Of a DNA stretch of 64,000 nt, positions 10,379 to 20,800 are shown one piece after another. Numbering within the stretch: position 1 is the first letter of the stretch; every line of letters begins with the position of its first letter. The stretch is from Blattamonas nauphoetae (taxonomy: Eukaryota; Preaxostyla; Oxymonadida): the NCBI GenBank assembly GCA_033064195.1, contig JARBJD010000022.1, positions 372,001-436,000 on the forward strand, given 5' to 3'. Below the pieces are notes generated by a model that was given only the letters and a program-made list of their open reading frames with translations, was not told the origin of the DNA and made no database searches. A program made the position numbers and the translations under genes.

Positions 10379-11958
10379 TCAAGATATCAGAACAGAATGG
10401 GACATGCCATTCTCCTGCCGTGGAATCAATAGAATTGACTCAAGGTACGTCACGATCTCCTGGGCACAGAACGTTGTATTTAAAAGAGGGAGTTCGAGTT
10501 GAAAGAAACCAGGCTCGCTGGAGAAGTCGTCACATCCAGTTGGAGTCGATTCCAGCAGTTGGGACGCATACAAACGAATAAAAACGGGGTTGATACCAAC
10601 AGCGGTCTTCACTTGTTTTGCTCCATACATATCCAAATCCAACAAACAGACTTTCTGGCATTCTAATACAACATTGGACACCTCATTCCACGATGTTCCA
10701 TAGTAATATCCTGCACAGAACGCATGTTCAATCAATTGGTGAGTCTTGATCATCTTTTGGAAATCCTGTGTCGAGATGATTGTGTAGTGGGTGGCACTCG
10801 TCTCGTTCGCCAGAGGAGTTCGTGTGGAGAGAGATTTGGCAAATGAAATGCAGAAAGAAAGTGAGTTCATAACTTTGAAGAGTACTTCAGTTTTTCCAAG
10901 TGGCTGAGGAAAAGAATTTGATAATAATGAGTGAAGATGACAAAATGAAGATGATAGAGGCAAAAATATGGGATAGTAATGGATACCCCTGGTCCTGTGA
11001 TCACGACGATTGGTGAGTATTTGCATGGTGGTTGTGGTCGCAGACATTTTGGCGGACCCATGAGAGGTGTTGTGGTGGTAACAGTGTTCAGCGAGGATAC
11101 GGATGATTTCTCGCTGCCGTTGCTGTCAAGGCTGTTTTGTGATTGACGTGATCTGGGGACTGTGGATTGGGGTGAGGTAGGAGTCGGAAATGACATCGTG
11201 GAAAAATAAGAAATAGGAGAGGTGTGGTTGGAGTCTTTTCCGGCACTGGAAGGGGGAGGAGGGTTGTCTTGGAGTAATTCTGGGATGGATGGAAGGGAGG
11301 CTCGTTCTGAAGAATTGGAACTATATGAGCGACTTGAATTGACACGGCGGATTGGAAGAGAGGGAACATCAGTTTCTTTGAGTTTGTTAATCAAGTTCTC
11401 CCCTTCTTTTAGTGAAGTGATTTGGATATTGGGCTTTTTGTTCATTGAAACAATTTTTGAATTGGTTTTGTCGCTAGATTTTTCCCTTGTTTCTCGTTTA
11501 GCATCATCTTTCTTTTCCGGAGTTGTCTGCTCAGGATCTGTCGACTTTTTTCGTTTGTGTTTTTGTTTGTCTGAAATCAATAATTGTGGAGATCCATTTT
11601 GATCGTTCGGTCGGGGATTAGCTGACTGCCTCCTTGAATTGCTTGTGGATCTGGTTTTTCGGAGTGGACTCTCCATACGAACTGAAACTTTCCCACGACC
11701 AAGTTTGGCTGGAGATACTGGCTTAATAGCCGTTGGCCATGCCATATCTTTTGATAATGAATCAGATGTGTCAGGCCTTGGAAATGGGTTTTCGTCTTTC
11801 GAGAAATAAGGAGAGGATCCCATAGGGGAGGAGAAGTTGGTCTGTGGAGTGTGGTTTGGGAGTGTTCGGTGACTTGATACATGTGATAAAGGCTGAGAGA
11901 TTGGAGTGGATGGTGTTTGGAGATGTTGACGTGACTTAGATGATTCGAGTTTGGTCAT
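10379..11958 (-). CDS. Guanylate-kinase-fold protein with long disordered N-terminus
   Basis: ATG 11958 opens about 320 residues of low-complexity Ser/Pro/Lys-rich sequence with many SP sites, then a guanylate kinase domain. The P-loop is completed by removing an 83-nt intron (10904-10986): VVITGPG joins PLGKTEVLF. GMP-site matches follow: STRTP, FCAGYYYGTS (compare GNYYGTS) and LLDLDMYGAKQVK. Ordinary guanylate kinases are about 200 residues and act in nucleotide salvage. Here the second GMP-binding Arg after TRTP is Leu, and the lid segment that normally carries RL-x-x-R-G is replaced by SQLLESTPTG. The domain may therefore bind partners or nucleotides without full catalysis, as in MAGUK proteins. 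The N-terminal extension looks regulatory (phosphorylation), which is inference. Confidence 0.8.
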
Positions 11959-12553
11959 TAGGACCAAAAAAATTGAAAATGGGTCAAACTCCGATCTTCT
12001 CAACAAACGGGAAGTGAAGAGATAGAATTCAGATTTTGATTGAATGAAGATGTATCTTACTGTATAAGTGTTTGTGATCCGATATTTTCCATATTCCCCC
12101 CTCTAATCATGTCTCTCATACACGCAGTCGCTCCACAACCTACAGTGTCCCTATGACCTACAGGGTACACACATGCCCAAATGCGTGGTCAACAATGACA
12201 CGGGCGTACCGAGCAAGAAGAAGGAATGGCATAGAAGGGAGAGAAGGTTGCGTGATGACGAGAGAAGAAGAGAGAAGGAGAACGACTAGTTCAATCTGTT
12301 TGCTTCGAAACGGGAGAAGTGGTGGTCTGAACACGTCATTGCTATTGAGTTTTTTCTCATCATCAAGTCTCTTCGTTCCGCATTGATAGCACGTCGCTGA
12401 TTCGCCTCTTTTATCATGTCTTGATTTCGATTAATTTATTGTCATCATTTTTTGGATTGTTTCAATGAATTTATGCCAGATGAATAACATCACGATTGAT
12501 TTAAGTTCGATCGATGAGTTCCACCCATAATTGTAGTCCTTTTTTGCATTGTA
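11959..12553. promoter_or_regulatory. Intergenic region between divergent GK-fold and dephospho-CoA kinase genes
   Basis: About 595 bp with no convincing gene; it must contain both promoters and possibly noncoding first exons. A 77-codon plus-strand ORF at 12153-12386 is Arg/Ser-rich and resembles nothing. The phrase CCTACAG occurs twice within 25 bp near 12137-12165. No tRNA or snRNA was recognised. Confidence 0.4.
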
Positions 12554-13541
12554 TGCTTATTGTCGGGCTGAATGGACAATATGGCTCAGGAAAGACAAAA
12601 GCAGCTTCATATTTCCAGCAATTAGGAGCAAAAGTTCTCACAAATGGTTTTTTGTCGTTTCACTGAAAACCAACATTTTCTTAAATGTACCTTCAGAACT
12701 CCTTTGCAGACAGCTCCTCCGACGAGGCTCAAAGCTGTACAATCGTGTATTTCCCTTTTCATTCTGATCTGCGAAACTCACTCCTGTCCTGAAACATTCT
12801 CTCCTCTCTTCATGAATCTTCCATGACTGAACTTTATTTGGTAGGTCGTTGAATTACTCGGAGAAGATATACTAGATGACTCTAAGTCTGTTAACACGCT
12901 TAAACTCGATAGTATGCAAACCTTCCCTGAGTTTCTCAACACTTTTTTCACACATCTTCCAACACCGTTAGAGGTTCTTGCTGTTCAACAACAAAAGACA
13001 AATCAATTTTATGACATCGTTCGAAGAGATTTGAATATCTTCTATTGGAAAGAATTTCTCCGAAGCGCGTTTAAGGTCTGTTCAATCGTCCCATGTTTAT
13101 TCTGTAACAAAGGGTGTTCGAGTGATCGTGGTGTTGGATCACTTCATCTTTCAAACAGCTTTAGCCAAAAAGTTAGAGTAAACATCGTAGTATGATCCAT
13201 ACATTCTCGCTTCATTTTCTCAGGTATACACTGAGCCAGAGATCGTTATTCAACGCTTACATGACAGATACAACCTTCCAATCGATGAAATTAAATTGAG
13301 AATAACGTCCCAAATGGTTCTTGATTCTCAGCCACGGTTGGCAGATATTCGAATTGACAACAGCAGAACACTCGAAGAAACCAAAAAACAAATCGAAAGC
13401 GTCTATGAAAAGCTTGTTGAGCAATCATTTACGGATAAGGATTCACAGAGTTGGAGTATTTGGATGTTCATGATAAAGCTCGTCATGTTCCTGCTATTCA
13501 TCATCATTGTCGTTCTTCTCATCCGAAAGATTATGAGATGA
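12554..13541 (+). CDS. COAE: Dephospho-CoA kinase (CoaE family) with C-terminal membrane anchor
   Basis: Phosphorylates dephospho-CoA to CoA, the last step of CoA synthesis. ATG 12554 begins MLIVGLNGQYGSGKTKAAS, a CoaE start with P-loop GQYGSGKT. Introns link VLTN to a short exon, then VVELLGEDILDD and the helical middle. VRVIVVLDHFIFQTA corresponds to the VLDxPLLFE strand, VRVNIV-VYTEPEIVIQRL spans a 34-nt intron before the classical strand and arginine region, and the C-terminal TSQMVLDSQPRLADIRIDNS is diagnostic. The usual DAD of the CoA site is weak here (TNDSSSDE). After the domain comes a transmembrane tail (MFMIKLVMFLLFIIIVVLL), suggesting tail anchoring on the ER or another membrane. 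Between FQTALAKK and VRVNIV the frame changes at an A5 run near 13167: either a one-base sequence error or a real lesion. Confidence 0.8.
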
Positions 13542-13604
13542 AATTTTGATGTTCAATCACTACATACTTCTATCATTTTTGTACAATCCTGATGGACCCA
13601 ACAC

Positions 13605-14520
13605 ATGTATGCCGCATTCTATCTTTTCACGGACACTTTTCATGTTAACCTCTTCGTCACTGAATCATTCATCAATCAACTCTACTATGAAACAGTCAAA
13701 CTCAAATCTCATAAAGTTTCAATCACCCAATCCGCCAAACTCAACTCACTCCATCCACCCCTCCTTCACCACACTCGATCCACTATCATCAGACCTCTTT
13801 TCCAGATCCACTCTTTCTTTACTTCCATCTTCCTCTCACTCTCCAACATCCCGACCTATCAATTATCATCAACACCAACATCAGAATCACTTCACACCCC
13901 AACTGCTCCCAGCTCAATTTCGACCTCCGAGGAGCAGGAGCAAAATACTCCCCATTCGACAGATTCAGATTCTTCTGACTCGGACAGACCCATACCAGCT
14001 CTCCCATCACTAGACGCACCAGAACCTCCCTCCCTCGATTTTCCAGGGAGCTCTTCGCCTCTCATCCGCTCCTCTGTAGAATCTCCGGACTTTGAAGAGG
14101 AAGGAGGAAGAACATGAGGAAACTTCACACCTTGGTGATTCATCGTCTGAAACAGAAGAACTCTTCAAGGTCGATTCAGATCTGAAACAGTCGAAAGAAA
14201 TGAATCATCCCGATAGGAAGAAGAAACGCATTGCTCTAGTCTCACTTCATCAGATATCGTTGGAAGAATTGGCACGACAGATGACTCTGGTTGGGTGCCA
14301 GCTGTACATGACGATACTGAACGAGGAGTTTGTGGACTGTGCATGGATGAGCGCCGAGAGCAGCAAAAGCTCACCCAACCTGAAAGTGATGATCATGCGA
14401 TTCAATCGAGTCTCGCTGTGGGTCAGTCTCGGTTGTTTGAACAAAAAGACACCAAAGGAGCGTGCCAAGCAGAGAATGTTTCCAAGTTCCACATTCTTCA
14501 GGGTTAGTGCTCAGATTTGA
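13605..14520 (+). pseudogene. Truncated RasGEF (CDC25-homology) gene
   Basis: The stretch 14236-14500 encodes the first half of a RasGEF catalytic domain: ISLEELARQMTLVGCQLYM, then EEFVDCAW, then MIMRFNRVSLWVSLGCL and TPKERAK, all in the family order (E-x-A-x-Q-L-T, W, RFN-x-x-S-x-W-V, K-x-RA). Upstream is Ser/Pro/Asp-rich sequence typical of disordered N-termini (13605-14090); a 22-nt GT-AG unit at 14076-14097 would join it in frame. After KERAK the family continues with a helix like EKFIHIA; a similar string (ENVSKFHIL) is present but in another frame, and a stop follows. The second half, including the helical hairpin that opens Ras, is missing before the convergent dynein-like gene. A functional exchange factor is therefore unlikely. 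The 5' limit is uncertain. Confidence 0.6.
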
Positions 14521-14636
14521 ATTAGCGGAGACAGTTGATAAGGCTGGGTTGTTTGAATTGTGATGTTGGGGAGGGAACTATCACTCCTGATGCTGGCAAT
14601 AGCAGTTCAACTGCCACACTGGGAATGTGTGCAGTC

Positions 14637-14674
14637 GGAGAGTTCTTCGTTACAAGAGCGAAAATGAGAGGTTG
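14637..14674 (+). repeat. Direct repeat copy A (38 bp)
   Basis: Begins GGAGAGTTCTTCGTTACAAG. It matches copy B 121 bp downstream at 36 of 38 positions by eye. Confidence 0.85.
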
Positions 14675-14757
14675 GCCAGTCAAGGTCGATCCCATCTCAA
14701 TCCAAAATCACGATTTCAATGTTTCATAAACAAGATGATGAAGAGAGATAATGTGTA

Positions 14758-14795
14758 GGAGAGTTATTCGTTACAAGAGCAAAAATGAGAGGTTG
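14758..14795 (+). repeat. Direct repeat copy B (38 bp)
   Basis: Begins GGAGAGTTATTCGTTACAAG. It differs from copy A at two positions. The sequences flanking the two copies differ, so the unit seems to end at these limits. Confidence 0.85.
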
Positions 14796-14887
14796 ATCTC
14801 ACAATCTCTTTCCTGTGGACTCTGTTCTGTTTTGCTCTTCATCAATGTCATGTGATCTTTGAAAACAGAAATGACACAAAGTGAATT

Positions 14888-17800
14888 TCACCACGGCCTT
14901 TTGAATGGAGTCGGGGCAAGAGAATGATCGAGCGATCCTAGAGACATTCGATATGGTGGACGTTCAGTCCCTTTTCTGGCAATGGTCTCCGTTTCATCTT
15001 CAACAAGAAGAATAATGTTTGGGATGATGCGATGAGAGAGAGAGAACGAGATCGGGACTTGTCGTGATTGGATATTGTGAAGACTGGAGCCATGTTGAGC
15101 ATACGAGTATTGTTGTTGATCAATCCCGGAGACGATCACGTTGAATTGAAGGACTGGGAGAGCGTGCTGCTTCTCCTTCACGTTTGTAGTGAAACTGTTA
15201 AGTGTTGATGAAGAATCCGGTTGGGTGTCAATTCTGATCATTTTCCGTTCATTGGGGATCAGTTTATCAGGCCGGATGACAAAAGTGTTTGAGTGGTGAT
15301 CGCCAATGTGAGTGATGAGATTGTGGATGTGCGAGAAGCGTGATGATGGACCGCTGTTGATTGTGGTCCCGACCCAAAAGAATCTCGAAAATGTGCATAT
15401 TTTGGCAGGTCGTTGAGTGAGGAGGTTTTGAGCTGTGTCACACTCAGTTGGAGTCAAAGAGAGAGCAACATCTCGATATGAAATCAACTTGATGAGAACA
15501 TTTGATCGTTTCGATTCATTCGGCATTCCGCTTTGAGCACTTATTCCAGATGAGTTGCCACCGAAAACAGACGAATTTCCAGCGATGATTCCAGAAGAAT
15601 GAGTTCGTTCCAGAGAAAGAACAGAGCCAGCTGTTCGATATTTCCAGATATGAACAAGATTAGTCTCAACGAGAGCATCCATTTTCTCCAAATTGATGAA
15701 TTTCGTGCTGTTGCGGGAGAGTCCTGACATACTTCCAGAATAGCGAGACGTTTTGATTGATCGAATTCTCTCTGGTTGCTCTGGAGCTGTTTCAGAAGAG
15801 ATAAGCTTGCTACCTTTGTCATGGCGAACGGCGGAGAGGAGCAAGTGCTGGTTGACGTGATCCGTCATTTCAATGCGATATCCAACCAGCCATCCCGCTG
15901 GATTGAACAACAACCCGGGGTCAATTGTTGGATATTGCCCGATTGCTGCCCCATCCACAATTTGATCGTTGAATGCATTCCCCGTTGTTCCTGAGCCAAA
16001 GCGAGACGTGACCATTGGAGCAAATGCGAACAGTCTATGCAATTGTTGGGCTGCGAGGAGGTATCGATTGAGCCACTGAAGGAGGCGTGGAGGAGTGTCT
16101 GGAGAGAGAGGAGATTGCTGATGGTTGAAGATGCCTGGGTCAACATGAACCCAATCTAAAGGAACGTGTCCAGTTCCGAGGTGTTCCCAGATCTGGATAA
16201 AAGACGACGAATAATCTCGCCTGGTGATGTTGACTTCCGGTAAAAATGGAGTTGGGACGATCATTGGCATTGATTCGACAAGAATCATCCCCTTGCTATC
16301 ATCGGTTGATTGGAGTTTTCCTTGTTCCAGTGAACTCGAGAAAAACGACGGAATTTCTTCCAGGAACGAGCCAATCCTTTCATTAATGACCGCCATCTGC
16401 ACCAGTTCGTTCAACAGCATGGCGACAGATGGGGGAACTTTATCTTCGGAGAGATAAACGGGACGGAGAGCGAAAGTTGCTGAAGCAACACTGACTCGAA
16501 GTCGACTTTGGAGCATCTGGAGTTCTTGGATGAGGCGGAGGAGGATGATGGGATGGAAAGAGGGAGTTTCCAAGAGATTGAGAGTGTCCCGACGAGTGGA
16601 TCGTGTCAGAACTGTTTTGATGTCGACAAATAACGATAATTCACGACGATGGTTGAGCGATTGATTGGCGATCGGATCCGAATTCAAAAATGAATCAAAA
16701 CGAAGGGTCGAGGCAGGAGATACAAAGAGGGGCGTGAAAACTGTCGGCAGTTCCAAATCCGTCCTCAGCAACTGTCCGATGAGGGATCCTTCGGTTTGAG
16801 CAGTGGCGAGTATCTGCTGTGAGGTTCGAACAGAGTTCACGACAATCCCTTTCGCGGTTTCTGCGGATGATTGAGAAATGGTGTTAGTCAATGTGAGAGT
16901 GGCAAAATGGGCGAGTGATGGGATAAAGCTGTCATTTGTGGGATGGACAATCGATGGAAGTAGTGGGAGTGACTGTCCCCCAAAGAAGAGGTTACTATTG
17001 AACACTCGGTCGATTAGCATAAACATTTTCTTCTCGTCGAAGTAGTGGAGCATTTCAGGATATACACGAGTGATGATAATTTCCCCGAGTCGCTTCATTT
17101 TCCACATTTCTGGAGTGGACGCATCAGTCCGTCGGGCACCTTTTGTGTATTGGTAGATTGTTGGCTGTTGCAGGATTTGCAAGAATCGAATCAGTGCTCG
17201 AGAGTCGATTCGGAATCCTTTTGTGTTTGTCAACCCAGCCTCTCTGTAAGTCATCTCAATCAGACTCGAGTGAAAAGCACAGAAAGCACCAGTCAGGTAC
17301 ACCAGTGATCGATACGTGAATGAGTTTCGATCTGCCTCATTGTCGTAGAACCGTGCAATGTGAGTGAGTGTTTTTCGTGGGAGGAATTGGGAGGATGTCC
17401 CGAGTGTTGAAACAAGTGCTTGCCTGAATCCTCTGGGAACTCTGACCACATGATGCAGAGCGATATCTGCCACATATTTCGAGAGACACGTGATCGGCGA
17501 GTCTGGGTTCAGGTAGTGTTCATCTGTCATGAGTATCCAGAGGAAGGATTGTCGACGTGATGATTGTTGGTGATATTTCCTCTTCGCCCATTTTGAGAAT
17601 TTTTCGATGAACTCTGGAGTTGTCATTTCCAATCCTTCCACGATCAACCAATTTTGAGTTGAGAACTGCTTGTTGAGAATTGCACGAACCATCTTCCAGG
17701 AGTTTGACCAGATTTGTTCTCTGTCCAGAGCGTGTACACTCTGGGAAGTGTTGTCTTTGAGCGTTCGTTCCAATTGATGCCGGAAAAAGACTGTCATGTT

Positions 17801-20800
17801 GATTGAATAAGTTGTCATCTTCTTCTGCTTGGCGACTTCCTCAATGTACCCAATCACTTCTTGTGACCACGCAGGAGAAAGCCAGTCCTTATTTGGGAGA
17901 GACAGCATCAGCACACGATGACTATTATCGCCTTTTCCTGAGGGTCCCTCAGCTCCTACCAAGTCTGGTTGTGTGAGTCTTTCAATGAGGAACGTGTCCA
18001 AGAAGAAGGTTGTCGAGACCATCATGAACGAGTCTTTGTCTGTTGAATGGTGTCCCGTGTTCTTTTGTGGAGATGGAAGCGACATGTCAAAGTAGGCTGC
18101 ATCCAACCCAAGGAACGGGCAGTCAATGATCACATCTGAAATGGCACTACGCGTTCTTGAAGGAAGGATTGCGGTGAAGAGTAACAGTTTCTGTGGAGAT
18201 GACAAATGCGTGATCATTTCATTGGGAAAAGGCTCCTGTTCTGGATTGTCTGTGTGATACCACTGCTCCCACCTCAGCCTCATCCCACTGAGTGGCTTGA
18301 TGTGAGATTCGAATGCGGCACGGTCCTGGATGAGCACGTCTGTTTCATCAAACTGTGATCCGATGGCGGTATTCTTTTGTTGTGTCGGAAGAGTGGAGTT
18401 TGCTTGAGAAAACGAACTTACTACGGATGAGATGTGTTGTTGGAGTTCGTCTTGTTCCTTTTTGTGATGCGACTGGCCATAGGACTGTTTTCTGGAGCTA
18501 TCAATATCGTCCAGGACTGTAAAAACAGCTTCTCGTTCAAGCATTGAGACAACTTCGAATCGAGCAAGTTCGTCTGCCTCTGTCTTTTCAACTCTGTCCT
18601 GATTTCTCGACGACCGGCGGAGGATATCTCGCAAGACTTGGTCAGCGTCTGGGTATGTGTTCGGAATAGCATCGATGACAAAGAAAACACTTGACATGGC
18701 TTCACTCAGATCCTGGACGAGTGGACGGTACACAGGACAAAGGGCTGCGAGCGTGAAAATGTTCTTCCAGGCGATGGATGGGAGCCAACTTGAGGCAGGG
18801 TTCATGGGCATTAGGCCTGAACACTGCAACACTGCGCTTTCAAGTGGAAGCATCAGCTGGATCATTTCAGAGAAGAATGGGACTCGAGATTCGAATAAGA
18901 CATTCTCTGGAATCCGAACATCGATTGACATTGCTGATTTGATGTCGTGAACAACAAAGGAGTGTGGATATGTAAAGAGATGAAATTCCATTTCGGAGAA
19001 ACCTCGCTTTGTTCCCCTGTTGAATTCTGTCGAGAGGTAGAGAAGATGGGAATTATAGGCGTGTTGGTTCGCCTCACGCTGTTGGATGAAATCGAGACAC
19101 TTCGTGCTCAATGAGTAGAGAATACGAGCTTTTGCCAAACTTGGGAGACTAAATGGAGAATGGGACGAGTCGGTGATGGCTTCGATATCGATGATTTGCT
19201 TTCGAATTTGATGTTCCTTCATTTTATCCCGCGCGGACATGTTTGAGATCATGTGGGTTTGGAAATCGCCTGTCGAAGACACTGTTTCAAAAGATGGCTC
19301 AGTTTGAGACATGTGACCGGATGAAAATGGTGGGGACTCCATAATTTCAGAGTCTGCTGTTGAAAAGATCGTATCTCTTCTTCCAGAAAGGAGTTGAGCG
19401 CTCATCGGACACGGACTCAGTTCCGGCATGGTGCCTGTGGAATGAGAGGTTTTCTTGAAATGGTTGAGGTGAATATCCGACTGTTGCAGAAGAACCGATG
19501 CAAAAATGTTGATGTAGCGAGAGATGAGAGTCTGGAATGACTGCCGTCTCAAAACAAGCGGCAGGGAATTTCCAAAAGGAAGCGCAAGCGTTCGGACATA
19601 TCCATAAACCCAAATTGCGAGAAATTCTGCGTAGACCCACACGTTTTTCCATTCCCAATGAAAAGTGAAGTTCAGCCATTCCAAAGATTCCAAGACTTCG
19701 TTTTCCGCGTTGTTATACTCTTGGAGGGCATTGCTCAACTCGAAGATCCTGTCAGTCCTTCCTTCATCTGAATCAGGATTATGGAAGAGCAGAAACGTGA
19801 TGCTGAGAACCTCACTCAGAGGCTGATCCATGAGTTCTCTCTTCTGCGCAATGGTCTCTTCAACGGGACGAGGATGTGCCGACAGACGAGGTTGAGAAGA
19901 ATACGATTTCTTTGGAACTGGCGGTTTGTCGTAGAGGTCCAATGAGTTGTTCTCAACCGAATCGTACGAGAATCCAAATTGAGGGGATCCTGAACGAGTG
20001 TGGATGGGTTGGAACGCATTGAGTGATGAGAGAAAGTCGGATTGGGTGTCAATCGAGAAGAGAAAGGCCCTTGACAGCGACGATGGGTCATCAAATGAAT
20101 CAATGTTTGGTGTCTCACCCATTTCAGGCGATCCGATTGAGAAAAATGGAAGAGGGGGAGAAGGCTCCGCTTCTTCATGATGCTGCGATTCTTTCATATC
20201 ATCGAGCACAGGGATTTCCAATCCGCTTTGAGAAGAGTGGTGGGATTCACTGGGTGATGAACGAACAGACGGTGACGAAGCGGGGAGTAGTGCTGGAAAT
20301 TCTCCCGGTTCGATCATGATTGAATTGCCGACCCAAGCAAGTTCATTGTCTAATTCAAATTGTGGTTTTTCCTGATTTCGAGGGCTAATCCTGGTGAACT
20401 CATTGAAACCCTCATCGCTAATCGCCTCTTCTGGCCCAGAATCTGGAGCTGACGCGTCGGTCTGAGAGGGAGGTTGTGTCTGGGTGCCATCGCCACCGGA
20501 GAGATCATCAAAATCAATGAATACTCGTCTTTCTAACGTGGGATCCAAGGGATCTTCTGGGACCGCTCTTTGAAGTTTTGCGATGTCAAATGAAATGATT
20601 GACTCGCTCTGAGGATGACTGACTAAGTCGAAGGAGACATTTTCTTCTGTTTCGGTTGGACCTTCCGAATCTGGGAGGATTTCAGCCTTGAGGAGTGAAT
20701 CAGAAAACGCTGGGAGTTGCGGATCAGGAACAATTAAATTATGTGCGGGTGAAGTTGTGTCAAATAGAACCGATGACAACGTGTCTGGTTCGCTCTCGTG

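Larger units (their letters stand above)
14521..14887. other. Intergenic region with a 38-bp direct repeat
   Basis: No gene is supported here. The region separates the 3' ends of the RasGEF remnant and the giant dynein-like gene and contains two near-identical 38-bp copies (14637-14674 and 14758-14795). Both copies can be read as the peptide GE(F/L)FVTRAKMRG in the plus direction, but the ORFs around them are short (for example 14535-14729) and unmatched. Confidence 0.5.

Noticed and set aside
12153-12386. 77-codon plus-strand ORF in the 12-kb spacer
   Set aside because: Arg/Ser-rich with no similarity, no start context and no neighbouring exon in frame.
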